A stretch of 64,000 nt of DNA from Chlamydiales bacterium. GTDB taxonomy: Bacteria > Chlamydiota > Chlamydiia > Chlamydiales > JACKPQ01. Below the pieces are notes generated by a model, which worked only from the letters and a program-made list of their open reading frames with translations, did no database searches and was not told where the DNA came from. Below are positions 43,186-51,734 of the stretch, in pieces. A program made the translations under genes and the position numbers. The DNA lies in NCBI GenBank assembly GCA_024233435.1, contig JACKPQ010000001.1, positions 496,001 to 560,000 on the forward strand, read 5' to 3'. Positions within the stretch are counted from its first letter, which is position 1. Every line of letters begins with the position of its first letter.

Positions 43186-44886
43186 TTAAGTTAAAGCTAA
43201 ATCTTCAGACCGTGTGTAAATTGGGTATTCTGGAAACCACATCTCAGCATCAATTGCAGATTTTATCTCTTCATCTGTAAGGCTCAAGTCTGTGTTTTTA
43301 TCACGTACAGCCACCTTAGCGACCTCGAAGGCTATCTCTCGGCAGATAAAGCGCAGTTCAGTGATTGGCGGAAATAAAGACGCAAGTGGATCCTTAGCTT
43401 TAGGGCAGTAGCGCGCGAGCACTTCTGCAGCTTTTGAAAACATGTGATTAGAGATGGTTTTTGCTCCAACTGCAATCGCGCCAAGACCGACTCCAGGGAA
43501 AATGTAGACGTTATTGCACTGGCAGATTTGGTAGGCTTTGCCTTGGTGAACCACAGGGTCAAATGGGCTGCCTGTTGCGATGATAGCGCGCCCATCTGTC
43601 CAGTTGATCAGATCCTCTGGTATTGCCTCTGTTTTAGATGTTGGGTTCGAAAGAGGAAAAATGATTGGGCGTTGGCAATTTTTAGCCATTGTCTTCACAA
43701 GCTTTTCATCAAAAGCGTTGGGTTTTGTGCATACGCCGATAAGAATTGTTGGATGGATTTCTTCGGTGATGCGTTGCAGCGAGACATGACCTGTTTCAGG
43801 GTCGATGTAAGATTTAATCTCATTGTAGTCTTTGGCAAACTCTTTTAGGTAAGGGTCAATATTTTCAAAGTCTTTATGGATCACTCCATAGCGACCTACG
43901 ATGTAGATTTTATCTAAAGCCTCTTGGCGTGATATCCCATTTTCCATCATCTCATCAATAATGAGATCGGCGATACCAAGCCCTGCAGAGCCATTGCCCA
44001 AAATGACAATGCGCTGGTCGGTGATAGACGATTGCGTAACTTTTAATGCTGATAGAATAGCTGCGAGTGTCACGGCTGCTGTTCCTTGAATATCATCATT
44101 GAATGAGCAAATTTCATCGCGGTATCTATCGAGGATATTTTTTGCGTTGGGTTTTGAAAAGTCTTCCCACTGCAAAAGCACGTTGGGGTAGCGGCGCTTG
44201 ATTGCCTTTACAAAGGCTTCAATGAAATAATCATATTGTTTTCCCTTAATGCGCTCATGTCGCCATCCAATGTATAGCGGGTCTTTTAAAAGTTTTGGGT
44301 TATCAGTTCCAACATCAAGCAGAATAGGCAGTGTTTTTGCCGGATGGATGCCTCCAAAAAGCGTATACAGAGCAAGCTTGCCAACAGGGATTGTCATCCC
44401 CCCTGCGCCCTGGTCTCCTAATCCTAGAATGCGGCTGCCATCTGTTACTACAATCGTAGAGACTTCTTCGTTTGGGATATTGTCAATCATCTGCTCCATC
44501 TGGTCCATCAATGGGAAAGGGATGTAAATGCCGCGGTTTTGATTATAGAGTTGGCTAAAATTTAAAGAAGCATCACCCACTGTCGGGGTATAGACAACTG
44601 GCAAAACCTCCTCAGCATGCTCGTATAAAAAGCGGTAGTACAAAATTTCGTTATGGTCTTGCAAGCTTGCCAAATAGGAGTATTTTGCAAGAGGTGTTTT
44701 CTTTTGACAAAAGTTGGCATAGCGGCGCTCGACCTGCTCTTCAAGTGATGAAACATGCATGGGTAAAAGGCCGTGAAGTCCAAGATCTTCCCTCTCAGCG
44801 TAAGAGAACCCCGTCCCTTTATTTAGCAAAGGGTCCATCAAAATTTCATGGGGTTTCTTAGATATAGCAACTTTTTTCTTTGTCAT
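43186..44886 (-). CDS. NAD-type malic enzyme
   Basis: The 566-residue enzyme would convert malate to pyruvate and CO2 with reduction of NAD(P). Family signatures are present: YTPTVGDASLNFS near residue 99, the active-site segment SRILGLGDQGAGGM near residue 150, the metal-binding SFNDDIQGTAAVTLA near residue 259, and the nucleotide-binding VILGNGSAGLGIADL. The length matches E. coli MaeA (565) rather than the larger MaeB. It fits with the dicarboxylate importer and aconitase seen earlier in the window: imported or cycle-derived malate can be drawn off to pyruvate. The start is followed by a Lys-rich N-terminus. Confidence 0.93.
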   Translation of the reverse strand: MTKKKVAISKKPHEILMDPLLNKGTGFSYAEREDLGLHGLLPMHVSSLEEQVERRYANFCQKKTPLAKYSYLASLQDHNEILYYRFLYEHAEEVLPVVYTPTVGDASLNFSQLYNQNRGIYIPFPLMDQMEQMIDNIPNEEVSTIVVTDGSRILGLGDQGAGGMTIPVGKLALYTLFGGIHPAKTLPILLDVGTDNPKLLKDPLYIGWRHERIKGKQYDYFIEAFVKAIKRRYPNVLLQWEDFSKPNAKNILDRYRDEICSFNDDIQGTAAVTLAAILSALKVTQSSITDQRIVILGNGSAGLGIADLIIDEMMENGISRQEALDKIYIVGRYGVIHKDFENIDPYLKEFAKDYNEIKSYIDPETGHVSLQRITEEIHPTILIGVCTKPNAFDEKLVKTMAKNCQRPIIFPLSNPTSKTEAIPEDLINWTDGRAIIATGSPFDPVVHQGKAYQICQCNNVYIFPGVGLGAIAVGAKTISNHMFSKAAEVLARYCPKAKDPLASLFPPITELRFICREIAFEVAKVAVRDKNTDLSLTDEEIKSAIDAEMWFPEYPIYTRSEDLALT

Positions 44887-44902
44887 TATACACCTCTTTT
44901 AT

Positions 44903-46153
44903 TCATATAACAGTAGCAGATTGCTCGGGCCTTCGCAAGAAATAAAGCGATGCTACAACCCAGCAACTAAAGATTCCGGCAGCGACCCATGAGACCACTG
45001 AAATGGCAAAAAGCTGAAGACCGAGCACTGCACATGAGGCCAAAGCCTTAGCTGATCGATAAGCAAAAACATCGATGACAGCCTTTGCCTTAAACTTCTC
45101 CTCCGGCCTTAATGGAACGTAAAGCATTTCTTTGAGGATGGCAAATAGCGAGTAATCAAAGGCCTTAACCGTTCCGTAGGCCATACACATCACAGCAAGT
45201 GTTGGCATGGCTAAAAAAGCCATCGAATTGATCAGCAAAAGCAAGGGTAGATAAACGTGACTTTTCTTTAGGCCGATGAGTTTAACACACAAAAAGCTAC
45301 CCACAAATTGCAAACACAAATTCACCGTATGGATAACACCCCAAAATTGGCCATAAAACTGAGTGCGCACATCGCAGTTTGGATAACTTGTTTGCACCAT
45401 GTGATTGAATCGGTAATCGAGCAAATTTGATGCGATTTGCATGAGAATGACAATGAGCAAAATGAACTGCAAATATTTGCTTTGCCGGATTAATTTTACT
45501 CCCCCGCTCTTATCCCCTTTTTCAGGCAATTTTTGGCTAGGTAGCGATTTGGAAAGGCGCATCACCCCGGCATAAAAAAGCATGACCAAAAGATACATGG
45601 GCAGATTAAAGAGCAGGATTTTCGAAGATCCCATCTGAACGGCAAATAGCGTTGGAACCAGTGATCCCATGATTGAGCCCAATCCCCCAACCCCAAAAAT
45701 GATGCCATATAAATACCGAGCACGCTCTTTCGATATTGTGGAATGGATCACCGACCAAAGCTGCTGAAGCATGATCAGGATATATACATCTTTCCAGAGG
45801 TAAAAGACAAAAGGGAGCCATTTGATCTGGGCCAGATTAAACGCGCAAAATAAAGTAATGCCAAAGCCTGCCCCAGCTGTTAAACAAAGCATGCGAAAAC
45901 AACCAATGCGAGATACAAATTTATTGTAGAGCCAGACCATGCAAAGGTTAAAGGGTAGGGTAGCTAGCCAGGCATATGGGTAAAAACTAGAGCCGTAGGC
46001 CGCAATAAAGACAGAAGTGCCTGTGGGCTTTGTCATGGCATACTCGCCCGTCATGCAAAACCCTGTAAGCATGGCAAAGAGAATGAAGAGCTTTTCAGCT
46101 CTTGAGTAGCTCTTTATTTCAGCAGAAATAGTAGTAATAATTTGACTTAGCAT
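44903..46153 (-). CDS. short Tlc/NTT-family (ATP:ADP antiporter-like) transporter
   Basis: The 416-residue protein has about 11 to 12 membrane segments. Its second half aligns by eye with Chlamydia Npt1: NHMVQTSYPNCDVRTQFYG corresponds to the Npt1 QLKLQYPN block, and ILKEMLYVPLRPEEKFKAK and AVIDVFAYRSAKAL correspond to the KEMAYIPLDQEQKVKGKAA region. Typical members are about 500 residues, so this one is short and diverged and may not exchange ATP; some chlamydial relatives import other nucleotides or NAD. It is 16 nt upstream of the malic enzyme start on the same strand. Substrate is unknown. Confidence 0.8.
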   Translation of the reverse strand: MLSQIITTISAEIKSYSRAEKLFILFAMLTGFCMTGEYAMTKPTGTSVFIAAYGSSFYPYAWLATLPFNLCMVWLYNKFVSRIGCFRMLCLTAGAGFGITLFCAFNLAQIKWLPFVFYLWKDVYILIMLQQLWSVIHSTISKERARYLYGIIFGVGGLGSIMGSLVPTLFAVQMGSSKILLFNLPMYLLVMLFYAGVMRLSKSLPSQKLPEKGDKSGGVKLIRQSKYLQFILLIVILMQIASNLLDYRFNHMVQTSYPNCDVRTQFYGQFWGVIHTVNLCLQFVGSFLCVKLIGLKKSHVYLPLLLLINSMAFLAMPTLAVMCMAYGTVKAFDYSLFAILKEMLYVPLRPEEKFKAKAVIDVFAYRSAKALASCAVLGLQLFAISVVSWVAAGIFSCWVVASLYFLRRPEQSATVI

Positions 46154-46171
46154 CCCCTAAGGATAGCATAT

Positions 46172-47428
46172 TTACAAATTTCTTACGAGCTCTTGCCGAT
46201 GTTTAGGGGCTACATACAGCCATTGGATGGTCGGAGCGTTGATGCTAATCTGAGAAAGCTGACTCCCTTCTTTAATCGAGCCGTCACGGCGAAGCGTTGG
46301 AAAGGGTAGAGAATGGCCCTCTTGTTTGTGGTCAGTGAGCTCCCAGCCAATATCGTCTTCCGCAATTTTGTGCATCTGCATCAGCTCGAAGAGTTTGGAC
46401 TCATTGACTGAAGGGTCTAAGGGCAGAGCATCAAGATGATCCTTACGCTGAAGGAGGCGAATAGCGTCATGATGAGCAATGTGATTTTTATCTCGGCGAG
46501 CGCAATTGACTTCTGTAAGGACTTCGTTGTCGGTCATATGAATGTAGTCATCTATGTTTTGTAGGAAAGGGTGACTTTTATAAGCCTTTTGCATAAAGCG
46601 AGCCATGTGATGCGCATAAGATTTGACAGCGGGGTATTTATAGACCCGTTTATGCATGTAGTGGCGAGCAATGAGGAGTGCTTCGCAAGATTCTAAACCA
46701 TTTTCCTCAACACCAAGCTGTAAAATATGATCGGGGTTTAGAGCTGGCAAAATGCGTATCATTTCAATGAGCTGCTGGTAATCGAACAAGCCATAACTTA
46801 GCCCTGTTGCTCTAGCATCTCGCAGAAGATAATCGATGCGATCAGAACCAAAGAAATCACCTGTAATCATGTGGGAGACAACTCTTTCCCAAGGCGAAAA
46901 CGGCTCATCACTCTTATGGGGACCAATAGCAATTTTGATCACATCGCGCGCAACATCACGCCGTGGATCGCATCTTTCCCATATAGGTTTAAGATATTCA
47001 GAGGCCATGATTTTTCTTGTCCAGCCTTCATGCCCGTCATCATCGAGCATCATTTTTTCTGCAACATGGGAAAAAGGCAAGTGGCCAAGGTCATGGCAAA
47101 GCGCTGCAAAACGCAAGATACGCCTCCAATAGGCGTGCTCTGAGCTCCCCTTTGCAGGGATGTGGGGCTCGATGGTGTTTTGCAAATGGGTTGGAAATTT
47201 ACCTGTCTCAAGGTAATCAAAGAGATGGTCATAAATGGAGCTTGCGATGTGCATGACGCCAAGAGAATGCTCAAAACGCGTGTGAGTTGCCCCCGGGTAA
47301 ACAAGATAAGCTGTGCCAAGCTGGCGGATGTGATAGAGGCGTTGGTATGGAATCGATGTGATCAGTTCATGCTCAAGAGCATCAAAGCGAATAAAACCGT
47401 GAACAGGATCGTAAATTTTTTTTGACAT
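46172..47428 (-). CDS. HD-domain phosphohydrolase, dNTPase/YwfO-like
   Basis: The 418-residue protein has the metal-binding histidine-aspartate motifs of the SAMHD1/YwfO-type HD superfamily: HTRFEHSLGVMH, then LCHDLGHLPFSHVAE and SDRIDYLLRDA. It opens with KKIYDPVHGFIRFD, typical of this group. Members hydrolyse deoxynucleoside triphosphates or related nucleotides. I choose the ATG at 47428 (GGAG about seven bases upstream) rather than an in-frame ATG at 47455, which has no ribosome site. It precedes the Tlc-like transporter on the same strand by 18 nt, so nucleotide uptake and nucleotide hydrolysis may be linked. Confidence 0.88.
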   Translation of the reverse strand: MSKKIYDPVHGFIRFDALEHELITSIPYQRLYHIRQLGTAYLVYPGATHTRFEHSLGVMHIASSIYDHLFDYLETGKFPTHLQNTIEPHIPAKGSSEHAYWRRILRFAALCHDLGHLPFSHVAEKMMLDDDGHEGWTRKIMASEYLKPIWERCDPRRDVARDVIKIAIGPHKSDEPFSPWERVVSHMITGDFFGSDRIDYLLRDARATGLSYGLFDYQQLIEMIRILPALNPDHILQLGVEENGLESCEALLIARHYMHKRVYKYPAVKSYAHHMARFMQKAYKSHPFLQNIDDYIHMTDNEVLTEVNCARRDKNHIAHHDAIRLLQRKDHLDALPLDPSVNESKLFELMQMHKIAEDDIGWELTDHKQEGHSLPFPTLRRDGSIKEGSQLSQISINAPTIQWLYVAPKHRQELVRNL

Positions 47429-47494
47429 GACATTCTCCAGTGCAAAAATTAACATATACGAGAATGAAATTCAAATCTAGTGTATAGTAAGGCA

Positions 47495-48196
47495 ATGATC
47501 AGTGCGGCAGTGCTTACAAAGAACAACGAAAAGACAATTGAAGCTTGCTTAAGCTCAATTCAAGATTTACCTGAAGTTATTATTTTGGACACAGGATCAA
47601 GCGATCGCACCCTTGAGATCGCAGGAAAGTACCCCAACGTCACGATCCATAAAAGTCCATTTATTGGCTTTGGTCCCCTTAAAAATCTTGCCGCTGAAAA
47701 ATGCTCGCACTCATGGATACTCTCGCTGGATGCCGACGAGGTGCTCACCTGCCCGCTGCCTACAGACCTTAATCCTGAATGCACATATTCTTTTCCCTTT
47801 CACAACTATTATAACGGCAAATGGATCAAAGGTTGCGGATGGTACCCTGATCGGCATGTGCGCCTTTACCATAAAAGCCATGCTCGGTTTTCTAGCGACC
47901 ATGTGCATGAAAAGATTCAAGGGGGCGATGAAGTTAAGCTCAACATTCCTATTCGGCATTATAGCTACCGAGACATCGATGACTTTTTGCTGAAAATGGA
48001 CCGCTACTCAACGCTTTTTGCTGAGCAATCCAATAAAAAAAGTTCTCTTTCAAAAGCTCTAAGGCATAGCTTCTGGGCTTTTTTAAAAAGCTACATTCTC
48101 AAACGTGGATTTTTAGATGGACGAGAGGGCTTTATTATTTCGCAGTACAATGCCCATGTAGCCTATTACAAATACTTAAAATTGGCGATGAAATGA
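47495..48196 (+). CDS. family 2 glycosyltransferase, WaaE/KdtX-like
   Basis: The 233-residue protein has the GT2 nucleotide-sugar fold: AAVLTKNNEKTIEACLSSIQ at the N-terminus, VIILDTGSSDRT, and the metal-binding SLDADEVL. The C-terminal part with YPDRHVRLYHK and VHEKIQ is typical of WaaE-type lipopolysaccharide-core glucosyltransferases. I use the ATG at 47495 with AAGG close upstream, instead of a GTG at 47480. It overlaps the deacetylase gene by 4 nt (ATGA), so the two are coupled and probably act on cell-envelope glycans. Confidence 0.85.
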   Translation: MISAAVLTKNNEKTIEACLSSIQDLPEVIILDTGSSDRTLEIAGKYPNVTIHKSPFIGFGPLKNLAAEKCSHSWILSLDADEVLTCPLPTDLNPECTYSFPFHNYYNGKWIKGCGWYPDRHVRLYHKSHARFSSDHVHEKIQGGDEVKLNIPIRHYSYRDIDDFLLKMDRYSTLFAEQSNKKSSLSKALRHSFWAFLKSYILKRGFLDGREGFIISQYNAHVAYYKYLKLAMK

Positions 48197-48873
48197 TTGC
48201 AGTGCTCCTTTACCATCATGCCCTTTCCGATCGATATGGAAACAAACCAGAAATGCTAGAAGAGCATTTTCGCTACATCGCAAAAAATTATCAAACAGTG
48301 CATCCAGGAGAACTCAGCGAAAACGCCTTAAGTGTTTGCCTGACATTTGACGATGCCTATTATGATTTTTACGCCTACGCATTTCCCCTATTACAAAAAT
48401 ATGGCTTAAAGTCGGTTTTAGCTGTGCCAACCGCCCTAATCGAAGACACAACAAACCTTTCACCGAAAGAGCGCCTTGAGAAAAAATCTCATTGCACTTG
48501 GGAAGAGATCGATGAAATGGTCACCTCCCCTCTTTTGCAACTTGCTAGCCACTCACACACCCACACCAATCTCAAAAATGGCTCCGATCTCCATCAAGAA
48601 ATTGTATTTTCAAAAGAGCGACTTGAATCGCATGCACCAGTTAATACTTTTGTCTTTCCCTACGGCAGCTTTTCTCCTGAGGCGCTCGAGCTAGCAAATA
48701 AACACTATAAGTTTGTCATGCGCATTGGAACGGCTTTTAATCACTCGTGGGACCAGCGCCTGCTTTACCGGGTTCCCTGTGATCGCCTTGCAAAGCCCTC
48801 TCAACCTTTTCAGCTTTTAAACCGTCTTCTCTACCAAGCCCGCTACCACCTCAATCAAGCCCGCTCTCGCTAG
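48193..48873 (+). CDS. polysaccharide deacetylase (NodB-type)
   Basis: The 226-residue protein contains the NodB catalytic and metal motifs: LTFDDAYYDF with the catalytic and metal Asp, ASHSHTHTNL with the metal histidines, and the FVFPYGSFS turn. It lacks a signal peptide and therefore acts in the cytoplasm or at the inner face of the membrane, as with deacetylases that trim lipid-linked sugars. It is translationally coupled to the glycosyltransferase upstream, suggesting they modify the same envelope glycan or lipid A-like precursor. Confidence 0.87.
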   Translation: MIAVLLYHHALSDRYGNKPEMLEEHFRYIAKNYQTVHPGELSENALSVCLTFDDAYYDFYAYAFPLLQKYGLKSVLAVPTALIEDTTNLSPKERLEKKSHCTWEEIDEMVTSPLLQLASHSHTHTNLKNGSDLHQEIVFSKERLESHAPVNTFVFPYGSFSPEALELANKHYKFVMRIGTAFNHSWDQRLLYRVPCDRLAKPSQPFQLLNRLLYQARYHLNQARSR

Positions 48874-48925
48874 CCTTGGCGATAAATCCTATCTTTGATA
48901 GTTTGTGGTTTCCGAAGGAGGGATT

Positions 48926-49096
48926 ATGGATCCAGAAAATATCAAGCGCGATGAAAATGCAGAAACGCTGCTCAAAGAGCTTTTAATTGAAAGTGCTAAA
49001 ATTTATAACGAGATGCACGACGACCATGGCAGCGCCATTCTTGGCCTGCGCGAGGATGACCCCCAATTTCTCGAACATGACTGGATTGAAGAGTAG
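48926..49096 (+). CDS. small acidic protein of unknown function
   Basis: The 56-residue protein is acidic (DPENIKRDENAETLLKELL start, ending DWIEE) and likely helical. The start is well supported by AAGGAGGG four bases upstream of the ATG at 48926, an unusually strong ribosome site in this window. Its TAG stop overlaps the 3' end of the opposite-strand tRNA-Met. No family is recognised. Confidence 0.65.
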   Translation: MDPENIKRDENAETLLKELLIESAKIYNEMHDDHGSAILGLREDDPQFLEHDWIEE

Positions 49097-49167
49097 CGGT
49101 AGTCGGACTCGAACCAACGACACTCGGATTATGATTCCGATGCTCTAACCAACTGAGCTATACCGCC
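49094..49167 (-). tRNA. tRNA-Met (CAT), elongator
   Basis: The minus-strand sequence folds as a cloverleaf: acceptor GGCGGTA pairs with TACCGCT (one G-U pair), D-arm GCTCAGTTGGTTAGAGC, anticodon stem TCGGA/TCCGA with loop ATCATAA (anticodon CAT), and a GGTTCGAGTCC T-arm. The encoded RNA ends before CCA. A lysidine-type tRNA-Ile is not excluded. Confidence 0.92.
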
Positions 49168-49194
49168 AGATAAATGCTTGTGGCCATAAAAAAA

Positions 49195-49267
<73 letters not shown>

Positions 49268-49290
49268 ATCTTGAGATTATCAGTCTAGCA

Positions 49291-49318
49291 AGAGTATGAA
49301 TTAAATCACAAGTGCCAA
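49291..49318 (-). promoter_or_regulatory. candidate promoter of the two methionine tRNAs
   Basis: On the minus strand TTGGCA (49313-49318), a 16-nt spacer and TACTCT (49291-49296) lie 23 nt upstream of the initiator tRNA. The two tRNAs are 27 nt apart and probably form one transcript. Confidence 0.4.
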
Positions 49319-49442
49319 ACTCGATTAAAATTTTCTTTAACGGAGGTTACGGACCAACTCTCCATGATTTTCGAAAGATTTTCTACGCCCTACCTCGCCA
49401 TATTCATTGACAAATGTGAAATATAAAGTGTACAAAGACCTC

Positions 49443-51431
49443 ATGAGAAAAATTTGCATACTAGCTTGTGCCGCAAGTTCTCTTTTGGCTCAAGAAGCTT
49501 GTCTGCAGGGAGTCCCATCGCATGTTAGCGCTCGGTACCGAGGGCCAGAAGGGATCGGCTACAATAGAGGCTACACTACGCTTGAGGGCTTCATCACTCC
49601 TAACTGGCAGCGTGGGTTTCAGCCTTTCCTAGATGTGCGCGGCCATATGTTTGACAGCGGACGCGCAGCTGCTAACATCGGCATAGGTGGCCGCTTTAGC
49701 ATTTTTTCTGATTGGGCACTTGGCGGCAACCTGTTTTATGATTTTAGAGATGCTAAACACCTGCGCTCTCATCAAATTGGTCCAGGATTAGAGTTGCTCA
49801 GCTCCATGATTGATTTTCGCCTTAACGGGTATTTCCCAATTGCTGGAGTCAAAAAGTTAGACTCGCTTACCTTTAATCAATTTTCAGGTTTTGGCAATGA
49901 GTTGATTGCAACGCGCAAATTTGCTGGAGCGCCAGCTAATTTGGCCTTTGAAGTTGGCGCTCCCCTAGGCCCTTATCTGGATCCGTATTTATCGATTGGA
50001 TCTTACTACTTATTTAGGCGATCGGTTGACAATGTTGGATGCGCTGGCGTTTGGGGCGGAATAGCAAGACTTGGTCTACAAGTGTTTGATGGAATCACCA
50101 TTGGCGGAGAAATCAGCTACGATGGCGAATATAAAACACGCGGTAACGGGTTTATCTCACTGAGCTATCCGCTGGGACCAAACACCATTAGGCGCCATGG
50201 CAGCCGATGGAAGAAATGGTACCAAACTCCTGAGTGCAACCAGCGCGCGATATCACAGCGCGTGATGACAAAAAATGTCATTCGCCAGGAGATCATCCCC
50301 CTTTGCACAAAAACAGCTGAATTCCAATTCAACCTCGATTGTGTATTTGCCGATGGCAACGCACCAGCTGGCGGCGATGGAACCTATGCATCTCCATTCA
50401 ATGACCTCAATGATGCCTTTGCGAAAGCAGGTGTCGACGGATGTGTCTACTTGCTGGGAGGCACATTTACAGGAAACTTCAATCCTTCAGCACAGCTGCT
50501 GGGATCAGCATGTGAGCAAGTGATCACAGTTGCTGATGGCACAACAATTACCCTGCCCCCTCTCACTCCAGGCGTCTATCCCGTTATAGAAAACCCCGGA
50601 GGCTTTATTTTTGGAAGTTTTGGCATTGGAACTTCTAGTGAAAACCTATTTGTGAGAGGCATAGAGTTTGGAGCCAGTTTGATTGATGTGGCCTATGTTC
50701 GTCTTAATCCCCGAAGAGGGAACTACTCTTTTAGTTGCAACCGTCATACCGGAGGGGGAGGTGCATTTTTCCTTGTCGGCTTAGAATCTATCCTCATCAA
50801 TGATAGCGAGTTTAATGTATTTTCACCCATTCTCGGTAACATTATTCAGATTTCTAACACACTGAGTACTATTATAACAAACTCTAGCTTCAATCCTTTG
50901 AACTCTTTTCCACTTGTATTGGATTTCAATACTATTGCTCCTGGAGCTACAATAGTACTTAGCAATAACGTCATTAACAATGCAGATGATTTTACAAATT
51001 TTTACAGAATTGTCGGAGAGTATTCTAATTTAGTTTTTGAAAATAACACAATCAATGTGGGCGTAGATTTATTTTTTCAAATTGAATCTCAAGGACCATC
51101 TGGCACTCTAACTTTTAAAAACAATCTGTTTATTGATGTAGATCCTGGGGTCAATCCTGTTCTTCAGTTTAGAAATACTTTTGGATCGGATGAGATTATT
51201 TTCAATAAAAACATTATTCAGGGTAATAACACCTTCGATTTTAGAACATTTGTTGCTGGCGAGTCTTTATGCCTATCGCTTACCGATAACATTGCAGGGG
51301 GCTATAACCTGACAGCAGACCCTGGAAGCATTCTAAATGTCAACGAATCGTTTGCTCAAGTAACCGCCGATAACACAGGCTCCATCAATACAACTGGCAC
51401 TGTAGATTTTGACACAGGCTGCCTTCCCTAA
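49443..51431 (+). CDS. inverse-autotransporter-like outer membrane protein, first copy
   Basis: The 662-residue protein starts with a signal peptide (MRKICILACAASSLLAQEA). Residues about 30-260 resemble an inverse-autotransporter beta-barrel: alternating aromatic and Gly-rich strands such as GYTTLEGFITPNW and SDWALGGNLFYDFRDA, then ITIGGEISYDGEY. The part from about 295 onward opens with DGTYASPFNDLNDAFAKA and continues as a parallel beta-helix with Asn-rich turns (NNTINVG, KNIIQGNN). It would be exposed on the surface or in the inclusion lumen. The ATG at 49443 is used because it opens the signal peptide; in-frame GTG 49416 is an alternative. TTGACA at 49406 with a TGTACA -10 lies just upstream. 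Confidence 0.83.
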   Translation: MRKICILACAASSLLAQEACLQGVPSHVSARYRGPEGIGYNRGYTTLEGFITPNWQRGFQPFLDVRGHMFDSGRAAANIGIGGRFSIFSDWALGGNLFYDFRDAKHLRSHQIGPGLELLSSMIDFRLNGYFPIAGVKKLDSLTFNQFSGFGNELIATRKFAGAPANLAFEVGAPLGPYLDPYLSIGSYYLFRRSVDNVGCAGVWGGIARLGLQVFDGITIGGEISYDGEYKTRGNGFISLSYPLGPNTIRRHGSRWKKWYQTPECNQRAISQRVMTKNVIRQEIIPLCTKTAEFQFNLDCVFADGNAPAGGDGTYASPFNDLNDAFAKAGVDGCVYLLGGTFTGNFNPSAQLLGSACEQVITVADGTTITLPPLTPGVYPVIENPGGFIFGSFGIGTSSENLFVRGIEFGASLIDVAYVRLNPRRGNYSFSCNRHTGGGGAFFLVGLESILINDSEFNVFSPILGNIIQISNTLSTIITNSSFNPLNSFPLVLDFNTIAPGATIVLSNNVINNADDFTNFYRIVGEYSNLVFENNTINVGVDLFFQIESQGPSGTLTFKNNLFIDVDPGVNPVLQFRNTFGSDEIIFNKNIIQGNNTFDFRTFVAGESLCLSLTDNIAGGYNLTADPGSILNVNESFAQVTADNTGSINTTGTVDFDTGCLP

Positions 51432-51433
51432 AG

Positions 51434-51680
51434 TTAAAAGCAGACGTGGTTAAAAGTCTTTAAACTTGCACCGCGCAATGAGATTTCGACTGCAACGGCA
51501 GCAGAGCATAAGTTTGCGTAATAAGCAGGATCAGTGATGCATTTTTCTACAGCTTCTGGCAATTTTGAGATTTCAAGTTGCTTGCCAGCTGATCCCGCTA
51601 ATTTTACAAGCTCTTGCTGTGCATGCATACAAGGACCAAAGAAAACGGGAATATGGTTTAAAATTGGCTCTAAAATATTG
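51434..51680 (-). pseudogene. copied C-terminal fragment of waaA
   Basis: The minus-strand frame encodes ILEPILNHIPVFFGPCMHAQ, then KLAGSAGKQLEISKLPEAVE, to FNHVCF, the same as the last ~83 residues of the waaA product at 53729-53975. The part before ILEP is unrelated, and there is no catalytic N-terminal domain. It is a by-product of the tandem duplication and is presumably not functional. Confidence 0.9.
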
Positions 51681-51734
51681 ATCCGATGGTATAACCCATT
51701 GACAAAGATGGAAAATAAAGTATACAAAGACCTC

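Noticed and set aside
46836..47425. Several overlapping plus-strand frames
   Set aside because: Antisense of the HD phosphohydrolase gene, whose metal motifs are unambiguous.
51534..51734. 67-residue N-terminal extension of the second autotransporter gene
   Set aside because: It is the antisense of the copied waaA fragment and precedes the signal peptide, which must be at the N-terminus.
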